A stretch of 64,000 nt of DNA from Conchocele bisecta. Its lineage: Eukaryota > Mollusca > Bivalvia > Lucinida > Thyasiridae. The stretch lies in contig CM055268.1 in the NCBI GenBank assembly GCA_029237695.1, positions 53,405,131-53,469,130 of the forward strand, given 5' to 3'. Under the pieces are notes generated by a model, which made no database searches, was not told where the DNA came from, and saw only the letters and a list, made by a program, of their open reading frames with translations. Both the position numbers and the translations under genes were made by a program. Below, in pieces: positions 10,926 to 23,340 of the stretch; within the stretch, counting starts at the first letter, position 1; each line of letters opens with the position of its first letter.

Positions 10926-12106
10926 GTACATGTACACAGGTGGAAGACTCGGACCTATGACACCAAAAAAATGCCTATTAAAAAAAAATCCCATTACCCT
11001 ACCCACTTGGTCTCGTACAGTACTATACGTTAATTCAAGGTGACTATAAATAGCGCTATTATAAAAAGAGCCCTCTTTTTTCCGGCTCGCACAAACACAA
11101 TAAACATCGATTAAATGTATGAAATATGTCTCTGGCAATCGATAAAGGTATTAGGTGTGTGAATATACTCACTTCAAATCGCTGTTTCAAGTATTTATTG
11201 AGTTATTCGCGTTTTGATTACCCCATCCAAAGCGAAAGTTGCGTGTACGAAAGAATCTCACACAGAATCGGAGGCCGTCCGGCTGGATTATCGGTCATAT
11301 TTGGCCGATAGCTGATCGCCAGCTCAAACTAAAGTCGTACACCATGATCATATACATTAGAGACTCCAACCATACAAAGTTCGTCCAATTGTGATCGTTC
11401 GCCGATCTAAAAAACACTTTTTTGTCTTATTTCGTTCATTATCTGGAACTGGGTCAATGCACCATCTTCCATAATACAACCGGAAGCGTCTATGTAAAGA
11501 ACATCTCTGATTGGCTAAATCTAAACTGTATGACGTCATTCAACCTATTTTGGGATTGCGGAAGACATAATCTGATAGTACGTGAATCATGAATGAAAGT
11601 GGAAAGTGGAAAAAGGTGTTTTTTAGATCGGTGAATGATCACAATTGGACGAACTTTGTATGGTTGGAGTTGCTAATGTATATGGTCATGGTGCACCACT
11701 TTAGTTTGAGCTGTCGATCAGTTATTGGTCAAATATGACCGATAATCCACGCCGGACGGCCTTCGATTCTGTGTGAGATTCTTTCGTACACGCAACTTTC
11801 GCTTTGGATGGGGTAATCAAAACGCGAATAACTCAATAAATACTTGAAACAGCGATTTGAAGTGAGTATATTCACACACCTAATACCTTTATCGATTGCC
11901 AGAGACATATTTCATACATTTAATCGATGTTTATTGTGTTTGTGCGAGCCGGAAAAAAGAGGGCTCTTTCTATAATAGCGCTATTTATAGTCACCTTGAA
12001 TTAACGTATAGTACTGTACGAGACCAAGTGGGTGGGGTAATGGGATTTTTTTTAATAGGCATTTTTTTGGTGTCATAGGTCCGAGTCTTCCACCTGTGTA
12101 CATGTA
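10926..12106. repeat. Large inverted repeat, arms ~495 bp, spacer ~190 bp
   Basis: Left arm 10926-11421, right arm 11610-12106. Paired anchors: TGTACACAGGTGGAAGACTC and its complement at both outer ends; CAATCGATAAAGGTATTAGG; CCATCCAAAGCGAAAGTTGC; AAAGTTCGTCCAATTGTGAT and its complement at the inner ends. Identity looks above 95 percent with only scattered differences. The ~190-base spacer (11422-11609) is not repeated. Both arms carry the same short frame (MPETYFIHL...), a by-product of the duplication. It may be a foldback transposon; no target duplication was resolved. Confidence 0.88.
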
Positions 12107-12540
12107 CATGTATATCAAGTCTTGAGTAAGAATAGTGAAAAACCTCTAAAAACCGGTATTTGTTTTACTTTTTAATAAAAACTTGTTCATGCAACACATG
12201 AGAATTGTCTCCATTTGAGATCATTCTCATGTGCTACCAAGTCTTCGTCAAGCAGATTTGATCATAAAAACTAAACAGCAGATGACAAAATTTAACAATG
12301 CTGGCAATTTTATTTTAGAAAACAGTTAAATATGAAACAAAATCAGACGACAATTTCATTTCCTGTTTTCTAGGGGTTAAACATTGGAACATTGATGCAA
12401 TGTGATTATGTCAATACGGATGTTGTGTTCCAAGTGGATTATAGGAAGTCATATATAATCATGTTTCTGCATTGAATATTGAATTCAGTGCATCCTGTTC
12501 AATTGTCCCTTCTCGAGTTGTATTCGGTACAATTGGTGGC
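12107..12540. other. No gene; small foldback
   Basis: A foldback at about 12195-12237 (CACATGAGAATTGTCTCC / GAGATCATTCTCATGTG) belongs to the 'GTCTC apex' group; flanking sequence resembles the 9804 element. Nothing else recognised. Confidence 0.4.
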
Positions 12541-12945
12541 ATAGGCAGATTCCGGGGGGGTGGGTGGGGGGGGGGGGGGGGGGGGGGGGCGGACCCGGCG
12601 CGCACCCCCCCCTAAAATTTCCTGAGTAAAGATTTTTTACAAGTTACCAGGCACGTTTCATGCCAAGTGATTCCATGCATTTTTCGGTCGTTTTCGAATT
12701 GTTTCAAAATTTGAACTTTTTAAATTAAAAATCATGTCTAAACATACTGTGACAGTGTCAATATTTTTGCTACAAAATGCGCCAGAACGCAGGAAATGCG
12801 ATGTACATTCTGCTCGGACGACTATTTTGTAATACTTGACTATATTATCGAACGAGCATAGCTCGTTCGATAATATAGTCAAGTATTGCAAAATAGTTAC
12901 GCCCCCCCTAACCCGAAATCCTGGATCCACGCCTGGGTGGTTTAA
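12541..12945. mobile_element. MITE with poly-G/poly-C termini and central palindrome
   Basis: Left end AGGCAGATTCCGGGGGGG followed by a G run of about 25-30; right end CGCCCCCCCTAACCCGAAATC then CCTGGATCCACGCCTGG, its rough complement. A central near-perfect palindrome at 12834-12888 reads TACTTGACTATATTATCGAA and back. Confidence 0.55.
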
Positions 12946-13243
12946 CCTTTCAACACCACAGGCCTGTACAGTGGTATTGGCAAATACTGTAGATCCAGAT
13001 GCACTTTCTGCAAGTAATTTTCATATTTCTGAGAACAAAAACACCCCATTTTCATAATTGGACTACCGGTAGTCTGAAAATAATTTTTGTGACGATTGGA
13101 TTGGTCCGGAAATTAACATAATTATAAAAATCCATTCCAGTTACTTAGGGGTGAAATGGTTTGTCAAGTCGCCAGACAACTGAATCACCCTCATTGGATT
13201 TAGCACCGAACATCGTCCTCTTCCACCGCAGACACTTCTTGTC

Positions 13244-13441
13244 CAGTAGCCAATTTCATCAAAATTGAAAAGTATACTTAATATCTAGCAAAGTATACTT
13301 TAAGGGAGTTATCATTTATTTTTCCCGAAATGCATTATTTCATATAGAACTAAATACTGCATATATTTAATGATTAAATGTATGCAGAATTATTATACTG
13401 AATTTATTACATTATCACAGCCAAAATGACTGTGATAATGT
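13244..13441. mobile_element. MITE family B, half copy
   Basis: CAGTAGCCAATTTCATC start, then CATTATTTCATATAGAACTA and the central TTACATTATCACAGCC palindrome. It stops abruptly at TGATAATGTAAT, where H2-type sequence begins; the other half is missing. Confidence 0.6.
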
Positions 13442-13684
13442 AATTGGAGAAATTTGTTATAATTTCTGTTTCCTTTCACCAAACGTTTTGATATTTCACA
13501 CATGCCTTTCTCTAATGATTCTCTTATCATGCCATGCCAAATCCACAAGGTCCAGTTCAGGATCAACTTAACATTAGGGGAAATTTGTTATAATTTCTGT
13601 TTCCTTTCACACATCTTCTTGATATTCGTTAAACTAAAGCACCATCAGGGGTGCTTCGTTGTCTTCTGACTACTTTTGTTAGTT
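13442..13684 (+). mobile_element. Helentron-like family H2, 3' fragment
   Basis: 'TTATAATTTCTGTTTCCTTTC' units as in 39006-40460, then GGTGCTTCGTTGTCTTCTGAC and a TTTTGTT terminus. One hairpin arm and the inverted AGGCGAGCT block are mutated. Confidence 0.55.
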
Positions 13685-14605
13685 ATGCCCCTTTGTATTT
13701 TTGCGCACTGGTTTCTGTTCGAACACCCTTTGGTTACACCGTACAGGGATTCCGCTGGGGATTTTTTGTTTTGATTTTTTTTCGAAAATTGTAATTTTTT
13801 ATCGCCAATTGTAATTTTTTATCGCCAATTGTTTATTTTTATCGCCAATTGCGAAAGTGGCGATCGCCAGCTGAATCCCTGACCGTATATTTTCATGAAA
13901 CTAAACACATATACTAAATTTCTAGTTATCTCCTGGGGACCTCCCAGGATGTCTGCTCTAGAGAGGTTTCTCCACACATCATCCCTGATTTGGACGCAGA
14001 TCAGCCTTCCTGTGGCTGGTTACATATGAGACAAGCCATATGAGTTTGTACCTAATAACATTTGCGATATCTCATAAAATTTATTTGCAAATTTTACGAT
14101 ATTCTCAGAGTTAAGGTGCGTAATTTGATCAACCTTGGTGGCAATTTTGTTATTTATTCACCAAAAATGGCAAGTTGGGAGTGCTTTAGAATCGTCTCAT
14201 TCAGATGATTCTAAAGAACTCCCAAATTACCATTTTTGGTGAAGAACTAAGAAAAATACCTCGAATATTTGGTCAAATTACGCATCTTAACTAGAGCACT
14301 GATTTTCTGTAAATGACATCAAAAGTTTAAAAAATTCTCATGGCAAATGCTGTTTGCTTTTTATTCTCCATTTTCTTCATCTAAAACATCGTTTGACAAC
14401 ACTTCAGAATATTTTCAGATGGAAATGATTCAAAAGTTCTGTCAAAGAATGTTTTTATTGAGAAATAAGACAATACATAAAACAACAGCAGATGACAATT
14501 TTCGTTCCCCACATTCTAAGGGCTAACTTTGACACTTTAGAATCATTTCCATTGGAAATTGGTTGTAGAAAAACATGGTAGACTAAATTAATTTTTATGT
14601 GTTCT
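13685..14605. mobile_element. Repeats only: TTTCGAAAATTG block, element 14111-14290, foldback remnants
   Basis: 13770-13855 repeats 'ATTGTAATTTTTTATCGCC' three times. 14111-14290 is a foldback element with ends TTAAGGTGCGTAATTTGATC and GTCAAATTACGCATCTTAA and apex AGAATCGTCTCATTCAGATGATTCT; a second copy lies at 34040. 14395-14580 carries TTGACA..ATTTCCATTGGAAAT pieces of the 21988-type element. No gene. Confidence 0.5.
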
Positions 14606-14821
14606 GAGTAGCCTATTTCACCAACATTGCAAAGTATACTTCTCTTGCTAAGTACACTTTGAGGGAGAAATTTTCAATTTAAGGATAATATGGCTGTGAT
14701 AATGTAATAAATTCAGTATACCGGTATTCAAAATTAATAAATTTATATTTAAAATTTCTCCCTCAAAGTATACTTTGCTAGTGATAAGTATACTTTGCAA
14801 TGTTTGTGAAATAGGCTACTG
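14606..14821. mobile_element. MITE family B, internally deleted copy
   Basis: GTAGCCTATTTCACC at the left and GTGAAATAGGCTACTG at the right, with AAAGTATACTT blocks inside both ends. One half of the central palindrome is lost near 14690. Confidence 0.7.
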
Positions 14822-15258
14822 AACACAAACAAATTATTTGAGTTTACCATGTTTGTCTACAACCAATTTCCAATGGAAATGATGTGACCAAGTTCAATTT
14901 AGCTTGTAATTTCCTGGGGCGCATTTCACTAAGCTTCGTACGACTAAAATGTTCGTTCGTAAGTGCAAAATTATGATGGTCTTTAAATGTCACATTAACA
15001 ATGTTTTCTTGTAAACAATTATTGGATTTACATTTATTGAGCATAGGCTGCTTATGCAGCCTATGCTCAATAAATGTATATCCATCAATTGAAATTTCCA
15101 GACGATTCTAAATTTGCACTTACGAACATTTCAGTCATACGAAGCTTAGTGAAACGGCGGCCCCCATGACTTGCTGTCTATGACATGGCAATCTGACATG
15201 CAGGATAATTAGCCAGCACATGCATATTTATGACCAGGGACAAGTTGTGCCTGTATTC
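14822..15258. repeat. Small palindrome (15034-15073) in foldback remnants
   Basis: CATTTATTGAGCATAGGCTG and its perfect complement meet at 15053. Around it CGTACGACTAAAATGTTCGT and ACGAACATTTCAGTCATACG are inverted, so 14925-15150 is probably one palindromic element. No gene. Confidence 0.55.
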
Positions 15259-15530
15259 ACAGGCGTGTAACCAGAATCTTGCTGAGGGGGGTGCGCATTG
15301 AGCGGCGATAGCCGCTAATTGTCTAGGGGGGTCCGGGGGCATGCCTCCCTGCTTTTTTTGGATAAAGAACGCAAATCCTGGCTTCTAGAGCCCTCCAGAC
15401 ATTGATATATTATGCGAAAATATATTTATTTTAGCAGAGAAATTTTCATTTTACGAAATGTAGTTCTTATTTGATCTATGTGTACACACCTGGCCAGGGG
15501 GTCATACCCCCCTGATTACGCGTCTCAATT
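15259..15530. mobile_element. MITE-like element with GGGGGT blocks
   Basis: Left AGGCGTGTAACCAGAATCTT then GAGGGGGGTGC and GGGGGGTCCGGGGGCATGCC; right CCAGGGGGTCATACCCCCCT then GATTACGCGTC, a rough inversion of the left end. Superfamily not recognised. Confidence 0.4.
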
Positions 15531-15639
15531 ATTTTGGAGGTACCATCGGAGACATAGTCACTTTAATATTTCCATGTTTGATTAGGAATAATGGGCATCC
15601 GGCTCTTCAGTGATATTTACACTATTGCAACAACTTCAG

Positions 15640-15967
15640 TTGCCACAGAAAGATCGTTCAACCCATTACAATCTGTGGATACACCAAATTGTAAATATTT
15701 TCATTATTTCTCATCATACAGAAATATTGTGACCACCATTTGAATCGTCTCATTGAGATGGTTCAAATGAGTGGTCACAATATGTACTTTCATTGAGAAT
15801 TAAAAAAAGTCGGAAAAATATTTTTCAGAATTTTCATACATCCAAAAGTGTATTCCGAATGTAATTTGTTAACCTATTTCATGCTGAGGATATGTCATTT
15901 TGTTTCTGAAAAATTCTACATATTTTCTTTATTGTGCTTAGAAGTATATGTCGTGACCACCATTTGA
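15640..15967. repeat. Palindromic element remnants with GTGGTCACAA arms
   Basis: 15723-15783: ATTGTGACCACCATTTGAA with apex TCGTCTCATTGAGATGG and ATTTGAGTGG-type complement. TTAACCTATTTCATGCTGAGG follows at 15870, the same end as at 21195 and 23290. The 50-bp array begins directly after CCACCATTTGAACCGT. Confidence 0.5.
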
Positions 15968-18900
15968 ACCGTATAAATGATGGGAAGTTTGATGTTTATA
16001 CGGTATGTATACTGTAGCTCGTATACATGATGTTAACTTTGATGTTTATACGGTATGTATACTGTAGCTCGTATACATGATGTTAACTTTGATGTTTATA
16101 CGGTATGTATACTGTAGCTCGTATAAATGATGTTAACTTTGATGTTTATACGGTATGTATACTGTAGCTCGTATAAATGATGTTAACTTTGATGTTTATA
16201 CGGTATGTATACTGTAGCTCGTATAAATGATGGGAACTTTGATGTTTATACGGTATGTATACTGTAGCTCGTATACATGATGGGAACTTTGATGTTTATA
16301 CGGTATGTATACTGTAGCTCGTATAAATGATGTTAACTTTGATGTTTATACTGTATGTATACTGTAGCTCGTATACATGATGGGAACTTTGATGTTTATA
16401 CGGTATGTATACTGTAGCTCGTATACATGATGTTAACTTTGATGTTTATACGGTATGTATACTGTAGCTCGTATACATGATGGGAACTTTGATGTTTATA
16501 CGGTATGTATACTGTAGCTCGTATAAATGATGTTAACTTTGATGTTTATACTGTATGTATACTGTAGCTCGTATACATGATGTTAACTTTGATGTTTATA
16601 CGGTATGTATACTGTAGCTCGTATACATGATGTTAACTTTGATGTTTATACGGTATGTATACTGTAGCTCGTATAAATGATGTTAACTTATACAGTATGT
16701 ATACTGTAGCTCGTATAAATGATGTTAACTTTGATGTTTATACAGTATGTATACTGTAGCTCGTATACATGATGTTAACTTTGATGTTTATACAGTATGT
16801 ATACTGTAGTCGTATAAATATGTTAACTGATTTATACGGTAATGTACTGTACATGTAGCTGTATAAATGATGTTAACTTTGATGTTTATACGTATGTATA
16901 TCTGTAGCTCGTATACATGATGTACTGATGTTTATTTACAGTATGTATAACTGAGCTCGTATTTATATGCTGTAAAAATGATGTTTTCTGTATAGTATAC
17001 TGTGAGCTGTATATATGATGTAACTGAAATGTGTTTGTTATGTATACTGTAGCTGTTTAACTGATGTGTATCTGATGTGATACGGTGATACTGTTAAGCG
17101 TGATATATATTTGATGTGTTTACTTTGTGTACAGTATGTACTGTAGCTCGTATACATGTGTGGGAACTTTGTGTGTGTATCGGTATGTATACTGTAGCTC
17201 GATAAATATTTAAATGGTTTATCTTGTATGTATATTTGAGCTCGTATATGATGTTACTTTGATGTACGGTATGTCTGTGAGCTGTATACATGATGTTAAC
17301 TGATGTTAATTTAGGTATGTATACTGTAGCTCGTAAATACATGATGAACTTTGATGTTTATACGGTATGTATGTAACTGTTTATACGGTCGTATCATGAA
17401 ATGATAACTTTGATGTTTATACGGTATGTATACTGTAGCTCGTATACATGATGAACTTTGATGTTTATAAGGTATGTATATGTAGCTGTAAAGATGTTAA
17501 CTTTGATGTTTATACGGTATGTATCTGTAGTGTTTATACTGATGGGAACTTTGATGTTTATCGGTATGTACTGTAGCTCGTATAAATGATGTTAACTTTG
17601 TGTTTATACATGAATGTATACGTAGTGTATACATGTGGGAACTTTGATGTTTATACGGATGTTACTGTTAGCTGTATATGTGAATGACTGTTTATTACGG
17701 TATGATACTGTAGCTCGTATATGATGGGAACTTTGATGTTTATCGGTATGTATCTGAGTCGTAAAATGATGTTAACTTTGATGTTTATATGGTAGATACT
17801 GTAGCATGTATAAAATGATGTTAACTTTGATGTTTATACGGTATGTATACTGTAGCTCGTATATGATGTTAACTTTGATGTTTATATGGTATGTATACTG
17901 TAGCTCGTATATAACTGCATGTAGACTGTTAGTGTTTATCGGTATGTACTGTAGCTCGTATACATGATGTTAACTTTGATGTTTATACGGTATGTATACT
18001 GTAGCTCGTATAAATGATGAACTTATGTTTATACGATTTGTACTGTAGTCGTATACATGATGTACTACTGTAGTACGTATGTATACTGATGTAACATGAT
18101 GTTAATTTGATGTATGGTATGTACTGTAGCTCGTATAAATGATGTTAACTTTGATGTTTATACAAGGTATGTATACTGTAGCTCGTATAAATGATGTTAA
18201 CTTTGATGTTATACGTATGTATACTGTAGCTCGTATAAATGATGTTAACTTTGTTGTTTATACAGTATGTATACTGTAGCTCGTATAAATGATGTTAACT
18301 TTGATGTTTATACGTATGTATACGTAGCTGTATAAATGATGTTAACTTTGATGTTTATACGGTATGTATACTGTAGCTCGTAAATGATGTTAACTTTGAT
18401 GTTTATACGTATGTACTGTAGTCGTATGTGTTAACTTTGTGTTTATACGGGTATATGTTAGCTCGTATAAATGATGTTAACTTTGATGTACTGTATATCG
18501 TATGTATACTTTGTGTAGCTCGTATACTGTGCTGTAACATGATGGGTGATGTACGGTATGTATACTGTAGCTCGTATAAATGATGTTAACTTTGATGTTT
18601 GTACGGTATGTATACTGTAGCTCGTATACATGATGTTACTTTGATGTTTATCGGTATGTATACTGTAGCTCGTATAAATGATGTTAACTTTGATGTTTAT
18701 ACGGTATGTATACTGTAGCTCGTATAAATGATGTTAACTTTGATGTTTTACGGTATGTATACTGTAGCTGATAAATGATGTTAACTTTGATGTTTATACG
18801 GTATGTATACTGTAGCTCGTATAAATGATGTTAACTTTGATGTTTATACGGTATGTATACTGTAGCTCGTATAAATGATGTTAACTTTGATGTTTATACG

Positions 18901-19766
18901 GTATGTATACTGTAGCTCGTATAAATGATGTTAACTTTGATGTTTATACGGTATGTATACTGTAGCTCGTATACATGATGTTAACTTTGATGTTTATACG
19001 GTATGTATACTGTAGCTCGTATACATGATGGGAAGTTTGATGTTTATACTGTAAGTATACTGTAGCTCGTATACATGATGTTAACTTTGATGTTTATACA
19101 GTATGTATACTGTAGCTCGTATACATGATGTTAACTTTGATGTTTATACTGTATGTATACTGTAGCTCGTATAAATGATGTTAACTTTGATGTTTATACG
19201 GTATGTATACTGTAGCTCGTATACATGATGGGAAGTTTGATGTTTATACTGTATGTATACTGTAGCTCGTATACATGATGTTAACTTTGATGTTTATACG
19301 GTATGTATACTGTAGCTCGTATAAATGATGTTAACTTTGATGTTTATACGGTATGTATACTGTAGCTCGTATAAATGATGTTAACTTTGATGTTTATACG
19401 GTATGTATACTGTAGCTCGTATAAATGATGTTAACTTTGATGATTTTACGGTATGTATACTGTAGCTCGTATACATGATGTTAACTTTGATGTTTATACG
19501 GTATGTATACTGTAGCTCGTATACATGATGTTAACTTTGATGTTTATACGGTGTATAAATGATGTTAACTTTGATGTTTATACGGTATATATACTGTAGC
19601 TTGTATAAATGATGTTAACTTTGATGTTTATACGGTATGTATACTGTAGCTCGTATAAATGATGTTAACTTTGATGTTTATACGGTATGTATACTGTAGC
19701 TCGTATAAATGATGTTAACTTTGATGTTTATACGGTATGTATACTGTAGCTCGTATAAATGATTGG
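15968..19766. repeat. 50-bp tandem array, about 75 copies
   Basis: Consensus CTCGTATAAATGATGTTAAC plus TTTGATGTTTATACGGTATG plus TATACTGTAG (50 bases). Regular variants are GTATACATG for GTATAAATG, TGGGAAC for TGTTAAC, and CTG/CAG for CGG. Periodicity is exact at 15968-16790 and 18560-19766; 16800-18550 is full of short deletions. Each unit contains GTATGTATAC and GCTC..GTATA, so the units can fold. Family B MITE abuts its right end. Confidence 0.95.
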
Positions 19767-19782
19767 AAGTAAATGTTGCCAT

Positions 19783-20091
19783 CTGTAGCCTATTTCACCA
19801 ACATTGCAAAGTATACTTTTCTAGCAAACTATACTTTGAGGGAGAAATTTTCAATTTTAGGATAAATTTATTAATTTTTATTATACTGAATTTATTACAT
19901 TATCACAGCCATTTTGGCTGTGATAATGTAATACATTCAGTATAATAATTCTGCATAGTTTTAATCATCAAATATATGCAGTCGTTAGTTCTATATGAAA
20001 AAATGCATTTCAGGAAAAATAAATGATTACTCCCTCAAAGTATACTTTGCTAGAAAAGTATACTTTGCAATTTTGATGAAATAGGCTACTG
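19783..20091. mobile_element. MITE family B, best full copy
   Basis: Ends TGTAGCCTATTTCACCAACA and TTTTGATGAAATAGGCTAC; inner ends repeat GCAAAGTATACTTT. The centre is a palindrome ACTGAATTTATTACATTATC..ACAGCC meeting GGCTGTGATAATGTAAT. Family copies: 13244, 14606, 32109, 47374, 49113. Confidence 0.8.
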
Positions 20092-20471
20092 CTGTTTCTC
20101 AGCAGAGTACAATGTTTGTTTTATTTTAGGCATAATAACTTATTTTTCTTTGCACATGAGAATTGTCTCTATTGGAGATGTTTCTTATGGACTGTTAGAA
20201 GATGTTTTGTTGAAAGATATTGAAAATACTTAATGTACATTATTTCAGTGTTTTAGGTTTTTCATTCCAATATTTGTCAATACTTAACCCTTGAAGTCTA
20301 TGAATACAATACTTTTTGTTGAAGACAATCTGATTATTTTGTTAATTTCTCTATCAAAAATACATGTTGTTACATGTACCACTCATGTGAAGAGTCATAT
20401 ACCTTCAAAAAGCAAATAAAGAAAAATGTGAAAAAATATGTGAAAGCATATCCCAAAAGTTTCATACTACT

Positions 20472-20713
20472 TTAACTCTTTGCATGCTGGGAAACTTGTG
20501 GGCTATAAATAGTTCAAAACTAGCGGACAAGAATTCATCATATTTTCTTGTATTTCTCTCCGTAAATATCATGAATATGTCTTGGAATTTCATTAGAATT
20601 GAGTCCTGAGGACTCAATTCTAATGAAATTTCAAGACATATTTACAGAGAAATAAAACATATACTCCTAATTTGTTTGGCGGATATTTTCACCGCTAGCA
20701 TGCAAAGAGTTAA
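20472..20713. mobile_element. TTAA-flanked MITE (TTAACTCTTTGCATGCT)
   Basis: TTAACTCTTTGCATGCTGGG against GCTAGCATGCAAAGAGTTAA; central palindrome ATGTCTTG-AATTTCATTAG-AATT with apex GAGTCCTGAGGACTC. Confidence 0.7.
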
Positions 20714-20734
20714 TTGTATCCGTTCTATAATGGG

Positions 20735-21013
20735 TTAAAGGTACATGCCCACTCAGTAGGCACAAAATGTTTTTTATATCTGAGACATCATCTGAAATAT
20801 TTTCTGGCAAAATAAACATTCATTCACCATTATCCCATGTATTAATTGTCATTATGATACATTTTAAATCAGACGTAAATTTTCACACTGATATCGGGTT
20901 TCATTAAAATACTAACAGACATTACTATTTATTCTCTGTAGTGACACAATTATACACTTATTTAATTCCCATAAAGAATAGTTTGTGCCTACTGAGTGGG
21001 CATGTACCTTTAA
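20735..21013. mobile_element. TTAA-flanked MITE with 29-bp perfect terminal repeats
   Basis: TTAAAGGTACATGCCCACTC..AGTAGGCACAAA at the left is exactly mirrored at the right. The interior is AT-rich. Partial copy at 9331-9807. Confidence 0.75.
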
Positions 21014-21194
21014 TATATAGGGCATTTGGAGTATAATTACTCAAATCTCATACTTGAAATCACAGATGTTGATATGTTGAGCATGAGCCTAGCTCAACGA
21101 ATCAAAGTGTCTGATTTCAATTTCCCATGCTGAACTGATGCTATAGTGTATTTCATGTATACTGTCCGGTGTTTATATAATGAGCCAGGTTAAC

Positions 21195-21641
21195 CAATTT
21201 CGTGTTGAGGATACGCCAGTTTGTATGAGGAAAATCCTAAATGTTTTCTTTATATGAGCTCAGAAGTACATGTCGCGACCACCATTTGAACCGTCTTGTC
21301 GAGATGGTTCAAATGAGTGGTCACAATATATACTTTCATTGAGACATTTTAAAAATAGAAATAAAATGTTTTAAATTTTATACCCATAAAGCTATATCTT
21401 GAATGCAATGGGTTCACTAATTTCTTGCGGAGGATTACACTACATTGTAGTTTGCTCACATACAAATTTTAGGATTTCTATTATAAGCCCTCACTGACAG
21501 TTCAAGCTATGTCTGATCGTTTTTACAGTGGGGTCAGCGTGTTAGTGCACACACGAACGAACACGTTTGTGTGTGCACTTACACGGTTCCAACCTGTCGT
21601 GTTCGTTCGTGTGTGCACTTACACGCTGACCCCACTGTATG
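21195..21641. repeat. Two foldbacks: GTGGTCAC type and a 118-bp GTGTGTGCAC palindrome
   Basis: 21263-21335 has CGCGACCACCATTTGAACC with GAGATGGTTCAAATGAGTGG. 21524-21641 has TACAGTGGGGTCAGCGTGTT at one end and the complement CGCTGACCCCACTGTA at the other, with CACACGAACGAACACG inside both arms. Confidence 0.6.
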
Positions 21642-21987
21642 TTCTGACCACTCATTTGAGCTGTCTTCTTCAGTTATCTCTAGAACAATGTTAGAGCTGG
21701 AACTGTGTAGATTTGTATCCGTTTTCTGAAGGTATATGATGCTAAATGTGTGACCTGAAAAACGAAAGTAGAAAAATACAAATTATTTAAAATTGAAATA
21801 AAACTAGTGTTGCAAATGCTGGTTTTGGTAAATATAGCATTCATATTTTCCGCAGATGCTCCCGCGATTAGTAGTCACGTGAAGTGTTATGACTAGACAC
21901 CACATCATAGGCTACATCAGCGATTACATTCAATTCTGACACTGTTAAATTTGGTTATTTTCGCTCATCATGCATGTACATCGGGTG

Positions 21988-22240
21988 TTAGCCCTTAGAC
22001 CGCTATCTTATTTTTTTTGTCCTCTGTTGTTTATTTTCTATTTTCCATTTTTATCATCAAAAACATGCTTTGACAGCACTTTAGTAGAATAATTTACAAC
22101 ATGCTTTGACAGCACTTCAGAATCATTTCCATTGGAAATGATTCTGAAGTGCTGTCAAACCATCTTTTTATTGAGATATAAGGCAAGATATAAAAGCAAC
22201 AGCTGACGACAATTGTTGTGAGTAGCGGTCTAAGGGTTAA
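21988..22240. mobile_element. Palindromic MITE (TTAGCCCTTAGACCGCTA)
   Basis: TTAGCCCTTAGACCGCTATC against GTAGCGGTCTAAGGGTTAA. The centre TGACAGCACTTCAGAATCAT with apex TTCCATTGGAA is mirrored by ATGATTCTGAAGTGCTGTCA. Part of the left arm is duplicated (CATGCTTTGACAGCACTT twice). Confidence 0.65.
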
Positions 22241-22462
22241 GGTATTGCCGTGTTTTATATGGTGATAATAAAATTATATAGAGGTGTGCAATGCTGAAAA
22301 TGTCTGAAAACTAAAGAATTTTCAAGCAGGTTAGTCTTTGTGTCGTATATTCAGCCTACCGGTAGTCAATGGTAACTATGAATCGGTGAAAGGAATTATG
22401 TCATTACAAGTGGGTTTTCCAGGTGGATGTTGCATATGACCAAGTTAAATATCATGTAATGT

Positions 22463-22519
22463 GGAACCTCTATAAATGGACACCCTGGGAGGTCCCCAGG
22501 GTGTCCAGTTTAGAGAGGA
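22463..22519. repeat. Short palindrome (GGACACCCTGGG)
   Basis: ACCTCTATAAATGGACACCC and GGGTGTCCAGTTTAGAGAGG flank TGGGAGGTCCCCA. A related block lies at 13930-13970. Confidence 0.55.
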
Positions 22520-22616
22520 TCCACGGTAAAAACAGGCATACATGTATGGCTACTTCAAAACACACGTGGGTGGTTTGTGATCATGAACAGACATTAACAT
22601 CGGAGATAAGGGGAAA

Positions 22617-22974
22617 TAATTCCAGCACAAAAATATTTACACACTTCCCTAACATTTGATTGGTCCGTAGCAAGTCTCTGTCCAAAATTTATATCCCAGT
22701 AAACTCCCACGCCGAACTACTTTCCTTAACCGTGAGGCGCAGTTAAAATAATTCTTAAGAAAACGGAAAATAAACACATTTTTGTGATGAATTTATTTCA
22801 AATGCTGGAATTATAAGGAATGAATGGCCTTTTTGTTGAATTTATCGGGGATATAAACTTGGAAAAGTCGCGGGAATACTGGACGAGGCCTTCCGGCCTT
22901 CGTCCAGTATTCCCGCGACTTTTCCAAGTTTATTCCCCGATAAATTCAACAAAAAGGCCATTCATTCCTATAAT
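22617..22974. mobile_element. MITE family C, reverse-oriented full copy
   Basis: Starts ATAATTCCAGCACAAAAATA and ends CCATTCATTCCTATAAT; the palindrome with AGTCGCGGGAATACTGGACG arms is intact (22808-22970). Confidence 0.75.
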
Positions 22975-23340
22975 GAAACCTACCAAAAGTAACACAAGTA
23001 ACCTTTCTCTGTGTCCGGTTTAGAGAGGTTGCAGTGTAGCACAAAATGTCCATGCCTTGTTTATGACATGAGCTGACACACAAATGTGATGATTAGCCGA
23101 CAAACGCATTTTTATGAGCATGGACAAGTTGAATACACCTTTACATATTTTTGTTTTTATTTTTGTTTTTTCTCAATGAAAGTATATGTTGTCTCGGCTA
23201 GACGGTTCAAATGGTGGTCACGACATCTATTTCTGAGCTGATATAAAGAAAATATTTAGGATTTGCCACAAACAAAATGGCATGTGCTCAGCACGAAATG
23301 GGTTAATTATTACAATATTCATTGATATATCTCAACTATT

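Noticed and set aside
10908..12078. Identical short protein (MPETYFIHL...) on both strands
   Set aside because: It is encoded once in each arm of the inverted repeat; conservation reflects duplication, with no homologous family or longer frame.
12556..12590. G run as a telomere-like or regulatory G-quadruplex
   Set aside because: It sits at the left terminus of a MITE whose right end is C-rich; homopolymer length is also unreliable.
15968..19766. Possible CRISPR-like array
   Set aside because: Units are directly abutting 50-mers with no unique spacers, in a genome with spliced genes and eukaryotic transposons.
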